Below, piece by piece: positions 1-8,745 of a DNA stretch of 35,250 nucleotides; the first letter of the stretch is position 1, and every line of letters starts with the position of its first letter. The stretch is from Ignavibacteriales bacterium. Its GTDB lineage: Bacteria > Bacteroidota > Ignavibacteria > UBA10030. The stretch spans positions 1-35,250 of the forward strand of contig JAPLFP010000222.1 in NCBI GenBank assembly GCA_026390585.1, written 5' to 3'. Below the pieces are notes generated by a model. The model saw only the letters and a program-made list of their open reading frames with translations. It searched no databases and had not been told where the DNA came from. The translations under genes and the position numbers were made by a program.

Positions 1-175
1 ATCCGCGATTCAGCAACGCCAGTACTGACAAGATGTCTACGAACTCGACTTTTGAGACAGCCTCGACTTGCAGGTTCTTGTAACTGCCGAGTCAGGGTGT
101 AGACCCCGACACCCCGAGGCGGGTTTTTGAAAACAGCGAACTCTGAACATAGCGTTCACTACTACAGCTTGTGCA
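1..175. other. Intergenic leader before the symporter
   Basis: No coding region is convincing here. A short C-rich/G-rich hairpin followed by a T run (ACCCCGAGGCGGGTTTTT, about 110-127) could be a weak terminator of a gene left of the window, but its stem is only about four base pairs. No good Shine-Dalgarno precedes the ATG at 176. Confidence 0.3.
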
Positions 176-1666
176 ATGAACTTTCACCTGATTGACTGGA
201 TCATTCTTTTCGCCTATCTCGGCGTCTCAGTGTTTGTCGGCATCTGGGCCAAACGGTACGTCGAGAACATGGAAGGATACTTCGTCGCCGGAAGAAGAGT
301 TAAGGTTGCACTCGGCTCTGCAACTCTGATCGCTACGGAGATCGGCGTGGTAACCTTCATGTATTTCGGGGAACTTGGTTACGTGACGGGGTTCTCCTGT
401 TTCATTCTTGGGATTATCGGTTTCTTCGGCTACATGGTGATCGGCAAGACCGGATTCATCGTGTCAGGACTTCGAAAGCTCAGGATCATCACTATTCCCG
501 AGTACTACGAGCTGCGGTATGGCAAGAATGTGCGCCTTCTGGGAGGCATCCTTCTGTTTCTCGGCGGCGTGCTGAACATGGGGGTCTTCCTCAGGATGGA
601 CGGCATTTTTCTCACCGAAACGATGGGATTCGGTCCGAATGTACTGGCGATCGTCATGACCGTCATGTTGTTGATCGTCATCAGCTACACTGTACTCGGA
701 GGGATGTTCTCTGTCGTCATTACAGATTTCATTCAGTTTGTTGTTCTTGCCTTCGGAATGCTGATTGCGACCGCCTTCGTTCTCATCCGCGTCGACTTTT
801 CGACGATTGGAGCCGTTGTCTTGAAGCAATTCGGAGAAGCCGGCGTGAATCCCCTCGTCAATCCACGGTTTGGATGGACGTTTCTGATCTGGATGATGAT
901 TGGAAGCATAGCAATTTCTGCATTGAATCAACCCGCCGTGTCGAAATCGTTCGCCTCGGAAAGCCCTGCGGTGGGTCGAAAGGTGTTCCTCTATACCGGC
1001 ATCACGCTCGCCGGAAGATACATGATCCCGATGTTCTGGGGGGTAGCTGCCCTCGCGATGTTTGGACCTACGATGAATCCAACAACGGCGATGCCCCGGC
1101 TTCTTGGAACCGTCGTCCCTTCCGGCTTTCTTGGGTTGATGATCGCAGGGATGCTTGCTGCTTCAATGTCCACCTACAGCGCTTACATGCTCGCATGGAG
1201 CTCCGTCGCAACCCGGGACATCATCGAACCAATAAGCAAGAAACAGTTCTCAGAGGAAACGACGATGCGCATGAGCAAGATCATCTCTACGCTGATCGGG
1301 ATTTTCATATTGCTCTTTGGACTCTTTTATGAACTTCCCGCTACAGCTTTTCAGTACATTGCTATCACCGGAGCAATGTACGCTGCAGGAGCCTTTGGAT
1401 GCGTTGCATTCGGGCTCTACTGGAAGCGCGCAAATATCGTGGGTGCATACTGCTCCCTTTGTTTCGGCGCTGTCGCACCGATCGGATTCCTGGTACTTGA
1501 GCAACTGAAAGGGGTTCTTCCTTCATCGATGCTTTTTCTCATCGACGTCAACGTTTCGGGATTCATGAGCTTTGTTCTCGCTGCGCTGGGAATGATCCTT
1601 GGTTCACTTGCCACTCAGCGATCACACCCGCCGATTGTGCTGATACCAAAAGAGGAGGGAGCGTAG
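176..1666 (+). CDS. Sodium:solute symporter family protein
   Basis: This is a 496-residue polytopic inner-membrane protein with the repeated long hydrophobic segments and the N-terminal pattern of the SSS family (early helix, then 'GYFVAGRR', then 'IPEYYELRYG' near residue 105-115, which is a family hallmark). Members use the sodium gradient to import sugars, amino acids, carboxylates or vitamins; the substrate cannot be read from the sequence. Length is normal for the family. It ends with a charged cytoplasmic tail (IPKEEGA). A tiny membrane protein follows after 4 bp and probably belongs to the same transcript, recalling SSS transporters that work with a small one- or two-helix subunit. The family call is firm; the substrate is unknown. 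Confidence 0.9.
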   Translation: MNFHLIDWIILFAYLGVSVFVGIWAKRYVENMEGYFVAGRRVKVALGSATLIATEIGVVTFMYFGELGYVTGFSCFILGIIGFFGYMVIGKTGFIVSGLRKLRIITIPEYYELRYGKNVRLLGGILLFLGGVLNMGVFLRMDGIFLTETMGFGPNVLAIVMTVMLLIVISYTVLGGMFSVVITDFIQFVVLAFGMLIATAFVLIRVDFSTIGAVVLKQFGEAGVNPLVNPRFGWTFLIWMMIGSIAISALNQPAVSKSFASESPAVGRKVFLYTGITLAGRYMIPMFWGVAALAMFGPTMNPTTAMPRLLGTVVPSGFLGLMIAGMLAASMSTYSAYMLAWSSVATRDIIEPISKKQFSEETTMRMSKIISTLIGIFILLFGLFYELPATAFQYIAITGAMYAAGAFGCVAFGLYWKRANIVGAYCSLCFGAVAPIGFLVLEQLKGVLPSSMLFLIDVNVSGFMSFVLAALGMILGSLATQRSHPPIVLIPKEEGA

Positions 1667-1670
1667 GACG

Positions 1671-1808
1671 ATGGATACAAGCGTACTCATCTGGTTCGTC
1701 ATCTTCATCATCGCAATGGTCCTTTTCTTCGGAACGGCTGTCGTCATAGCCGTCATCGGCGTCAGGGATTTGAAGGATCTCCTGTCGGGATCAACAACGA
1801 AGGAGTGA
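1671..1808 (+). CDS. Small single-helix membrane protein (45 aa), possible symporter subunit
   Basis: This ORF is absent from the supplied track. It reads MDTSVLIWFVIF... and ends ...GSTTKE, 45 residues. Residues about 5-31 form one long hydrophobic helix (VLIWFVIFIIAMVLFFGTAV), followed by a short charged tail (VRDLKDLL). The ATG lies 4 bp after the symporter stop, and a purine-rich AGGAGGGAG sits upstream inside the end of the symporter gene. Coding character is good: the third positions are mostly C or G, as in the neighbours. Several SSS transporters are encoded with small membrane partners, so an accessory-subunit role is a reasonable inference. I recognise no named family. Confidence 0.65.
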   Translation: MDTSVLIWFVIFIIAMVLFFGTAVVIAVIGVRDLKDLLSGSTTKE

Positions 1809-1956
1809 GATCGGGAGATTCTTCGGCCCACCACGATAATCACTCACATGTTGGGAAGTTGTGCGCCCGGGGAAAAACATTGATTCCATGGGATTCTTTG
1901 ACTTAATTTATTCTGCAGCATCTCATCATCATTCACAAGACAATTGAGAATACGAT

Positions 1957-2877
1957 ATGATTCGTTCCTGCATTCAACTGCTCATCGTTCTGGTCATGGT
2001 TGTATCGATTGGCCAATCGCAAATCAAGGTCACGCACTCTGAAAAGCTGGCTCTCCCACAAACGCACTCGTGGTCGCATCCGCAGTTCTCCCCCACTGGT
2101 GCTGCGGTTTACTTCACCGATCTTGACGGCAACGGAATATGGGAGTATTCCCTCAAGAGCCGCACGACAAAACAGATCACAGCCGACGCAAAATCAGGTC
2201 TGTCCTACAGCATTTCCTCCGACGGAAAGAGCCTTGTCTATCGCCGGACGCAGCAGGACAAGTCGAGAACAGGGCGGAAACAGGACATCGTGCTGACAAA
2301 TCTGACGAAGCGCTCCTCCTCCATTCTGGCTTCAGGATCTGACGTCTCGATCCCCACGTTCTCCAACAGCACGCCGGTCTATTCCATCCGTTCTCAAACA
2401 GTTGGCCTCGGCAAAACTGCGGGAAAAAATGAAGTGACGGTTCTGGGGATCGAGAATATGAAGATCGCCCTGAGCGTGAACGGGAACAAAACCCTCCTAG
2501 ATCCCATCGGCAACGGGAGTTATATTTGGCCGGTCCTCTCCCCCGACAAACAACAGCTCGTCGTCTACGAGGTGGGGAAAGGCGCGTTTGTCTGCGACCT
2601 CACGGGAAAAGTGCAGTCGATGCTTGGTCGTAGAGACGCTCCTTCATGGACGAGAACAGGAAAGTGGATTGTTTACATGGCGGACAAGGATGACGGACAC
2701 AAATTGATATCCTCCGATCTGTGTGCGGTTTCGCCTGACGGAAAGACAGTCATTCAGCTGACTTCCACTTCTTCCGTGATGGAATTGGATCCCCATTGCT
2801 CGCCAACGGAGAACAAGATTATCTGCAGCACCAGCGATGGCGGCATCATGGTACTTGAGTACGAGGAGCGGCCATGA
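1957..2877 (+). CDS. Secreted TolB/WD40-like beta-propeller protein
   Basis: The product is 306 residues. An N-terminal signal peptide (residues about 1-21, ending GQSQ) is followed by repeated PD40/TolB-type blades, seen as 'HPQFSPTGAAVYFTDLDGNGIWEY', 'YSISSDGKSLVYRR', 'WPVLSPDKQQLVVYE', 'APSWTRTGKWIVYMAD' and 'DPHCSPTENKIICSTSDGG'. Such propellers act in the periplasm or at the surface as binding scaffolds. The stop overlaps the ATG of the downstream amidase (ATGA), so the two are translationally coupled and probably made together. An accessory role for the exported amidase is inferred from this coupling only. Confidence 0.8.
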   Translation: MIRSCIQLLIVLVMVVSIGQSQIKVTHSEKLALPQTHSWSHPQFSPTGAAVYFTDLDGNGIWEYSLKSRTTKQITADAKSGLSYSISSDGKSLVYRRTQQDKSRTGRKQDIVLTNLTKRSSSILASGSDVSIPTFSNSTPVYSIRSQTVGLGKTAGKNEVTVLGIENMKIALSVNGNKTLLDPIGNGSYIWPVLSPDKQQLVVYEVGKGAFVCDLTGKVQSMLGRRDAPSWTRTGKWIVYMADKDDGHKLISSDLCAVSPDGKTVIQLTSTSSVMELDPHCSPTENKIICSTSDGGIMVLEYEERP

Positions 2878-5429
2878 AGCGACTCACTTCTCTCCTCGTT
2901 CTTGTATTCTTCGTTGCAGTGTATGCCTTTTCTCAGAGAGCCGACCTCACGGGAATCAAGATTTGTATCGATCCGGGACACGGCGGGCACGCTGATGCAA
3001 CAGATCGTCACGTTATCCCTGACCCGGGCACAAACTACTACGAGTCTGAAAGCAACTTCCAGAAGGCGCTGCATCTCAAAGCCTTGCTGGAGGCAAAGGG
3101 TGCTACGGTCATTCTCACCCGCTACACGAATGACTACCCAACCGACAACGAGCCGTCACTTGCTGCGAGAGTCACTCTTGCCAATTCAAACAACGTCAAC
3201 TGGTTTCACTCGATTCACAGCAATGCAACCGGAGGGGCAACGAACACATCCACGAATTACACACTAATGCTGATAAGGGAAAAGGTCGTCCCGGGCGGAG
3301 ATCCTGTCTACGGACCGGGCACAGGCAAACCCGAAACACAGGAGGCATGGGACATTTCATTGATCATCGGCTCCAAAATCAAATTCAATATGCGCACAAA
3401 AAGCGTAACGCAGTATCTTGATTATACGTTCTATGGCACATACACGCTCGGTGTTCTGCGCGGGCTGCAGATGCCCGGCGAACTGTCGGAGGGGGAGTTC
3501 CACGACAATTTTCCAGTAACTCGACTCTTGATGAACACCAGTTTCTGTAAGATGGAGGCGTACGCGATACGGGATGCCTTCCTCCAGTACTTCGGCGTTC
3601 CTGCTGACAGCCTTTCGATCATCGCAGGGATCATTTCCGAGGCGGGGACGGGTAAGATGATCGATGCAGTTCAGGTCCGGCTCCTTCCGGAAAACGTTGT
3701 CTACAACGGCGATCTTTACCACAACGGATTCTACATGTTCGATGGCATCAAAGCAGGAGCGCACTGGGTGAGGTTCGAAACGCCGGGCTACAGGACGGAC
3801 TCCGTTCAGGTCATCGTTGGAATCGGGGACACGAAATTCGCCGACCGCCAGGTCGAGTCGCTCGCAGCCCCTGTCATCATCACCAACACACCGACAAACA
3901 ACGATACCGCCTATTCGGCAGCCGGACAGATCCAGTTCGTGTTTTCCAAGATCATGGACACAGCTTCCATACGCAGCAATTTCTCGATCACGCCATCCGT
4001 CAAAGGAAGCCTGCTCTGGTCAAGCAGCAATACGGTCCTTACTTTCAAACCCGATTCGGTTGTCCTGCCGTTCAACACATCGTATACGATCCGGATTGAA
4101 GGACTGGCGCGGTCACAGAGCGGACTGCTTCTGGATGGCAACGCCGACGGCACTCCCGGGGACGCGTTTCAGCTGAGGTTCAAAACGCGTCCAGTAGACG
4201 TTTGGCCTCCTGTCATTGTTTCCGCCTCTCCATCGACCACATCGACTGCGGTGGCGTCGAACAGTGTCATCAATTTCACTTTCGACGAACCGCTTGATGC
4301 AACCTCTGTCACTTCCACGAACATCGTCGTTCAGGAGGTAGGCACCGGTAATCGCCAGCTTACATTTCAGTACGATACAAGAAACGGCCGCGGCGGAGTG
4401 AACATTTTCCCACAGGGAGGTTTGGTGGCCGGCAAGTCATACAAGGTCCGGCTTGCAGGACTGAAAGATGCGGTGGGCAATCCAATAGCAGCCACAAGCC
4501 CCTTGTACACCTTCTCGGTTGGATCTCAGTCATATCTGTTCACGACGATTGAAGACTTCAGCTCATCCCTCGCTTCATGGGCAACCCCAACGTATAGCGG
4601 AAGCACAGTGGGTGTCGTCGCGGATAGTACCACGTTTGCACTCGATTCTGTCGTGACGCTCCGCGTGCTGCCAAGCACTGCTCGTTCAGCCCGGCTTTCA
4701 TACGCGTGGAACACAACGACAGCCACAGACTGGCTGATCCGCGAATACCTCAGCGGCGGGCCAGGCCGGTCCATCACATGGAACAAGCGCGGAGCAAGAT
4801 TGCAGGCATACGTCTATGGCGATGGAAGCGGTACGCTCTTCCGGTTCGCGGTGGATGATAGCGTCGATGCGTTCCCCGTCGGACCATCGCAGAATCACGA
4901 GGTCAACCAGTGGCTTCCCATCGACTGGGTCGGTTGGAGACTTGTGGAATGGGACCTTGAGAACGATTCGCTCGGAACCTGGCTGGGGAATGGCAAGCTC
5001 GAGGGAATGCTGAGATTCGACAGCTTCCAGTTGAAATACCAACAGGGATCAAAGATCAAATCCGGTGCAATCTATGTAGCTCAGCTGCAGGTTGCCAAAA
5101 ACACCGCGACTGCAGTAGAGCCGGTTACCGGAACGGTCCCGGTCGCTTTTGAGCTCCTGCAGAACTATCCGAATCCGTTCAATCCGACAACAAATATCGG
5201 ATTTCGAATTTCGAGTTTAGGATTTGTGACGCTAAAGATATTCGACGTTCTCGGCAGAGAGGTCGCCACACTTGTGAACGAGGTGCGTCCGGCCGGCGTG
5301 TACACACTCCGCTGGGATGCCTCATCGCTCCCGAGCGGTGTCTATTTCTATCGGCTCCGTGCAGGCGATGCTTCGACAAGCTCAGCACGAGGTTTTGTCC
5401 AGACAAAGAAGTTGGTTCTAGCCAAATAG
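2874..5429 (+). CDS. T9SS-exported N-acetylmuramoyl-L-alanine amidase (Amidase_3) with Ig-like domains
   Basis: This 851-residue protein is predicted to cleave the amide between N-acetylmuramic acid and L-alanine in peptidoglycan. Order: signal peptide (1-20); Amidase_3 domain (about 26-245) with the zinc ligands in DPGHGG (H36), a Glu around 57-59 and SIHSNA (H115), plus the catalytic Glu region GELSEGEFHDN; a carboxypeptidase-regulatory-like beta domain (about 255-325); two SbsA/Big_5-like domains (about 330-435 and 445-550); a beta-rich region; and a C-terminal type IX sorting domain starting at QNYPNPFNP. The start overlaps the upstream propeller gene by 4 bp. Two dispersed DNA repeats are read through in frame inside the sorting domain (separate entries). 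The family call is firm; the biological target (own wall or other cells) is not known. Confidence 0.9.
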   Translation: MKRLTSLLVLVFFVAVYAFSQRADLTGIKICIDPGHGGHADATDRHVIPDPGTNYYESESNFQKALHLKALLEAKGATVILTRYTNDYPTDNEPSLAARVTLANSNNVNWFHSIHSNATGGATNTSTNYTLMLIREKVVPGGDPVYGPGTGKPETQEAWDISLIIGSKIKFNMRTKSVTQYLDYTFYGTYTLGVLRGLQMPGELSEGEFHDNFPVTRLLMNTSFCKMEAYAIRDAFLQYFGVPADSLSIIAGIISEAGTGKMIDAVQVRLLPENVVYNGDLYHNGFYMFDGIKAGAHWVRFETPGYRTDSVQVIVGIGDTKFADRQVESLAAPVIITNTPTNNDTAYSAAGQIQFVFSKIMDTASIRSNFSITPSVKGSLLWSSSNTVLTFKPDSVVLPFNTSYTIRIEGLARSQSGLLLDGNADGTPGDAFQLRFKTRPVDVWPPVIVSASPSTTSTAVASNSVINFTFDEPLDATSVTSTNIVVQEVGTGNRQLTFQYDTRNGRGGVNIFPQGGLVAGKSYKVRLAGLKDAVGNPIAATSPLYTFSVGSQSYLFTTIEDFSSSLASWATPTYSGSTVGVVADSTTFALDSVVTLRVLPSTARSARLSYAWNTTTATDWLIREYLSGGPGRSITWNKRGARLQAYVYGDGSGTLFRFAVDDSVDAFPVGPSQNHEVNQWLPIDWVGWRLVEWDLENDSLGTWLGNGKLEGMLRFDSFQLKYQQGSKIKSGAIYVAQLQVAKNTATAVEPVTGTVPVAFELLQNYPNPFNPTTNIGFRISSLGFVTLKIFDVLGREVATLVNEVRPAGVYTLRWDASSLPSGVYFYRLRAGDASTSSARGFVQTKKLVLAK
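5198..5225 (+). repeat. Dispersed 'GGATTTCGAATTT...TTTAGGATTT' repeat inside the T9SS domain
   Basis: The AT-rich sequence GGATTTCGAATTTCGAGTTT lies inside the amidase sorting domain and is translated as GFRISSLGF. The same unit occurs between the ABC genes at 11832-11973. It replaces the usual beta-strand segment of the sorting domain, so the element has been kept in frame. Confidence 0.7.
5370..5391 (+). repeat. Dispersed 'CTTCGACAAGCTCAGCACGA' palindromic unit in coding sequence
   Basis: The motif CTTCGACAAGCTCAGCACGA is of a type I recall as interspersed in many bacterial genomes. Here it encodes DASTSSARG near the amidase C-terminus, as an apparent insertion in the otherwise standard end 'YRLRAG...FVQTKKLVL'. 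A related unit lies at 27523-27543. Confidence 0.6.
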
Positions 5430-5458
5430 TATCAGGCAGCACCTGCCATCAAATGAGA

Positions 5459-5489
5459 AGGCCCGGCGCAAACTGCACCGGGCCTTTTT
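5459..5489 (+). terminator. Rho-independent terminator after the amidase
   Basis: An 8-bp perfect stem AGGCCCGG/CCGGGCCT with an 11-nt loop is followed by TTTT. It starts 30 bp after the amidase stop and sits between convergent genes. Confidence 0.85.
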
Positions 5490-5549
5490 CGCTAAACGTC
5501 GCGCCTGTCTTCTGTCTTCTGTCTTACGTCTCACGGGAGATTTGCATCA

Positions 5550-7295
5550 TCATTGTACGACTAACACCGGAACCGAAAGTCCGTGCCGCACTTTCGAAAC
5601 GGATGTGCCAAAGAAGATATCTTTCAAGCCTCTGTGACCGTGCCCGCCCATCACAAGGAGGTCGATGCCGCTTTCCCGAGACATCTTGACGATTTGTTCC
5701 GGAACACGTCCGTATCCCAGAAGCACAGAAACTTCTACGCCGGTATTCCGAATCTGGTTTGCGAACACTTCAATCTGTGCTTTGTCGTGTCGCGCTTCGT
5801 CGTCATTCGCATCCGAGCCAAAAAGTTGACCCGCCACACCTTCTACCACATGGAAGAGGTACAACGTTGAGCCATATCCCTTCGCGAGGGTTTGTGCATG
5901 CGAAAGGACTTTCGCGTCGACGGCGCTGTAATCGATTGCGACGCCGATCCTGGAGAACTTCTGCGGGACGAGTTCGATTGTCTCGGGTGCTGGAGGTGCT
6001 GGCTTGCGCCAGATCTTCCAGGATTTTGGTAGAGAGATGTAGATCTGTAGCAAGGCGCCTCCCACGGCTAGTGGCACAACGGTCAGCCAGATCCAAATCG
6101 CATAAGGACCCGCGGAACTGATCCATCCCGAAATCTTGTTCACAATGAGCGATGAATTCAGATAACAAAGAACTCCTGCGACAATCCAAGCCAGCACTTT
6201 CACCCATCCTTTGTTCACAAATCCTCCCATGAGCTGCTTGTCGCTCGTAAACCTGATGAGTGGTATGACAGCAAACGGGAGCTGCAAGCTCAAGATGACC
6301 TGGCTCAGGATAAGCAAATCGTACGTGCCGTGATCACCCTTCCAGGTGATGACAACGATGGCTGGCACGATAGCCAGGAGGCGCGTAATCAGTCGCCGCA
6401 CAAATGGCCGCACTCGAAGCTTGAGAAATCCCTCCATCACAATCTGCCCCGCAAGCGTGCCGGTCAGTGTTGAGCTTTGACCTGCTGCAATCAGAGCGAC
6501 GCCGAAGAGCGTCCCGGCCAAGGCTGTTCCGAGCAACGGATTCAGCAATTCATGAGCTTGCTGGATCTCCGTCACAATGATCCCGCGTGAGAAGAACACT
6601 GCCGCGGAGACGATCAGGATGGCGGCATTCACAAAAAAGGCCACATTAAGAGCAATCGTTGTGTCGATCAAGTTGTACTTGCAGGCAATCCTTTTGCTTT
6701 CCTCCGTGTCGCCGACGATTCGCGTCTGCACAAGGGCCGAGTGCAGATACAGATTGTGCGGCATCACGGTCGCCCCCAAAATACCAATAGCGACGTACAG
6801 GCTGTCGGAGTTCAAGCGAGGTACAAACCCCTTCACCACTTCACCCCAGACAGGTTGGGCCAGAAAGACCTCGATGATGAAGCTTATTCCTATCGTCGCA
6901 ATAAAGACAAGGATGACGGCTTCCATCTTTCGGATGCCATACTGCTGGATGACGAGAAGCAGCAGCGTATCGAACGCGGTGATGATGACTCCGTAGATCA
7001 GCGGGAGTCCGAACAACAGATTGAGACCGATGGCCGTACCAAGGACCTCAGCAAGGTCGCACGCGGCAATGGCGACTTCGCACAGTATCCACAATATGTA
7101 TGAGACCGGTCTCGGAAAGTTGTCGCGGCATGCCTGGGCCAGATCGCGCCCCGTAACAATCCCCATCCTGGCAGAGAGCGTTTGAAGAAGAATGGCCATC
7201 GCGTTCGACATCAGGAGCACCCAGATGAGCTGGTAGCCGAACCGAGCACCCCCCTCAAGATCTGTGGCCCAGTTCCCCGGGTCCATGTACCCCAC
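5550..7295 (-). CDS. Nramp (MntH-like) divalent metal transporter fused to a universal stress protein domain
   Basis: Residues 1 to about 425 form an Nramp proton-coupled Mn/Fe transporter, with the TM1 metal-binding motif DPGN at the very start and the TM6 motif MPHN near residue 175. Residues about 440-581 are a UspA domain with the nucleotide-binding pattern G-x2-G-x9-G-T (GGHGHRGLKDIFFGTS). The listed ATG falls inside TM1, so the ORF is too short: in the same frame the sequence continues upstream as ...RRLLAFVGPAYLISVGYM, which is normal Nramp sequence, yet no ATG, GTG or TTG lies before the preceding stop except a GTG inside TM1. Removing one base from a G6 tract (7371-7376) would join a TTG start, giving LRNAPRKTVNETEPSIRR. 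The real 5' end is therefore near 7390. The fusion suggests nucleotide- or stress-dependent control of metal import. Confidence 0.85.
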   Translation of the reverse strand: MGYMDPGNWATDLEGGARFGYQLIWVLLMSNAMAILLQTLSARMGIVTGRDLAQACRDNFPRPVSYILWILCEVAIAACDLAEVLGTAIGLNLLFGLPLIYGVIITAFDTLLLLVIQQYGIRKMEAVILVFIATIGISFIIEVFLAQPVWGEVVKGFVPRLNSDSLYVAIGILGATVMPHNLYLHSALVQTRIVGDTEESKRIACKYNLIDTTIALNVAFFVNAAILIVSAAVFFSRGIIVTEIQQAHELLNPLLGTALAGTLFGVALIAAGQSSTLTGTLAGQIVMEGFLKLRVRPFVRRLITRLLAIVPAIVVITWKGDHGTYDLLILSQVILSLQLPFAVIPLIRFTSDKQLMGGFVNKGWVKVLAWIVAGVLCYLNSSLIVNKISGWISSAGPYAIWIWLTVVPLAVGGALLQIYISLPKSWKIWRKPAPPAPETIELVPQKFSRIGVAIDYSAVDAKVLSHAQTLAKGYGSTLYLFHVVEGVAGQLFGSDANDDEARHDKAQIEVFANQIRNTGVEVSVLLGYGRVPEQIVKMSRESGIDLLVMGGHGHRGLKDIFFGTSVSKVRHGLSVPVLVVQ

Positions 7296-7506
7296 GCTGA
7301 TCAGATAGGCCGGACCAACAAACGCAAGAAGCCGCCTGATTGATGGCTCTGTTTCATTGACTGTTTTTCTGGGGGGCGTTTCTCAAGACGCAGTGGCCTT
7401 TTGCTTCAATATAGAGCACGACAATCGGAGAATCAATACACGATGAGATTTCCACGAGGTTGTTCCATCGGCGTCCCGATTCAGCAACGCAAAAATGCTC
7501 CGCGTC

Positions 7507-7534
7507 TTGTTTCTCTGCCAACTTTCCCTATATT
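7507..7534 (+). promoter_or_regulatory. Candidate promoter of the receiver-kinase gene
   Basis: TTGTTT, 16 bp, then TATATT(TTG), ending about 33 bp before the start codon at 7568. It is acceptable for a primary-sigma promoter and also close to the Bacteroidota-type TAnnTTTG pattern. Pattern match only. Confidence 0.3.
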
Positions 7535-7567
7535 TTGTGAAGTGTAATTCGCATAAACGGAAGGGTC

Positions 7568-8668
7568 ATGCCGAAAATACTCGTCATCGATGACGATGAG
7601 CTCATTTGCGAGATGATCGCCTCGTCACTTCAGCTCGAGGGATTCGAGACCATCCGGGCTTTGGACGGCATAGAGGGAGTCGAGGCGGCACGCACACATT
7701 TGCCCGATCTCATAGTGTGCGACATCGTCATGCCCAAACTCGACGGCTACGGGACACTCAAGGCCCTGCGGGAATACCCCGCGACAGCCATGATTCCATT
7801 CATTTTTTTGACGGGGCAGTCAGCGAAAAGCGATGTGCGCCAGGGAATGGTGCACGGTGCAGATGATTTCCTCACGAAGCCCGTCATGATCGGCGAACTC
7901 GTGGCTGCCATCCAGGCAAGACTTCAAAGGCAGGTGCTCGTCAAACAAGAAACGGATCGCAAACTCGACGAGCTCCGTGTAAACCTGAGCATTTCTCTTC
8001 CGCATGAAATCCGGACGCCCCTCAGCGGCATCATCGGTTTCGCCGAAGTTCTTCGCGACGACGTCAAATCGCTCGGGCCCGAAGAGATTTCAGAAATGGC
8101 CAAAATCATTCTGAAGTCTGCCACGCGACTCGGTCACATGGTGGAGAATTTCCTCACCTTTGCCCAACTTGAAATGCTCGCGGCGACATCAGCTCCGAAG
8201 GCCTTCGTGGGTAAAGACACAACCGTAATGTTCGACCTCCATATCGAGGAGATTGCCGACAAGAAGGGGAAAGAATACGAACGTCCCGGCGACTTGAAGC
8301 TCTCCCTTGGAGGGGCTGAAGCATCGATCGCGACACTAAGCGGAAAGCGGATCGTCGAGGAACTGGTGGACAATGCACTCAAGTTCTCCAGCCGGGGACA
8401 ATCGATCGAGATTGTGACAAAGGCGGTTGACGACTTCTGGGAGCTTACGGTGAAAGACAGCGGAGTTGGAATGGAACTAAAGGATATTACTCAAATCGGA
8501 GCGTACAGACAGTTTCAGCGAAAATCTCGCGAGCAGCAGGGCTCGGGCCTCGGCTTGGCAATCGCACTGAAGATGAGTGAACTGTACGGTGGTTCCCTCA
8601 CCATTGAGAGTGAAATCGCAAAAGGGACGCTGGTCACCGTTCGCCTTCCACGCCCCGCGGCCACTTAG
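7568..8668 (+). CDS. Hybrid response regulator / histidine kinase
   Basis: The 366-residue cytosolic protein carries an N-terminal receiver domain (about 3-120; acidic cluster DDDE, phospho-acceptor Asp in IVCDIVMP, Thr in FLTG, Lys in TKP). A linker leads to a HisKA domain with the H-box LPHEIRTPLSG (about 147-157), then a HATPase_c domain with N-box VDNALKFSS, G1 KDSGVGM and G2 GSGLGLAI. The REC-then-kinase order without a membrane sensor suggests it is a relay or is activated by an upstream kinase. A GGAAGGG ribosome-binding site lies just before ATG. It is divergent from the Nramp-Usp gene; no adjacent output regulator is seen, so its partner is probably elsewhere. Confidence 0.9.
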   Translation: MPKILVIDDDELICEMIASSLQLEGFETIRALDGIEGVEAARTHLPDLIVCDIVMPKLDGYGTLKALREYPATAMIPFIFLTGQSAKSDVRQGMVHGADDFLTKPVMIGELVAAIQARLQRQVLVKQETDRKLDELRVNLSISLPHEIRTPLSGIIGFAEVLRDDVKSLGPEEISEMAKIILKSATRLGHMVENFLTFAQLEMLAATSAPKAFVGKDTTVMFDLHIEEIADKKGKEYERPGDLKLSLGGAEASIATLSGKRIVEELVDNALKFSSRGQSIEIVTKAVDDFWELTVKDSGVGMELKDITQIGAYRQFQRKSREQQGSGLGLAIALKMSELYGGSLTIESEIAKGTLVTVRLPRPAAT

Positions 8669-8745
8669 GCACCCACCCTTATTGTTTTCCCCAGAGGCCG
8701 GGACGAAAACTGAGTTTTCTTTCCACAAAGGAAAAGAATCCTCTC

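Noticed and set aside
4-7490. A shared 14-mer CGATTCAGCAACGC at the window start and near 7479.
   Set aside because: A match of this length is expected by chance in 35 kb, and the flanks do not match.
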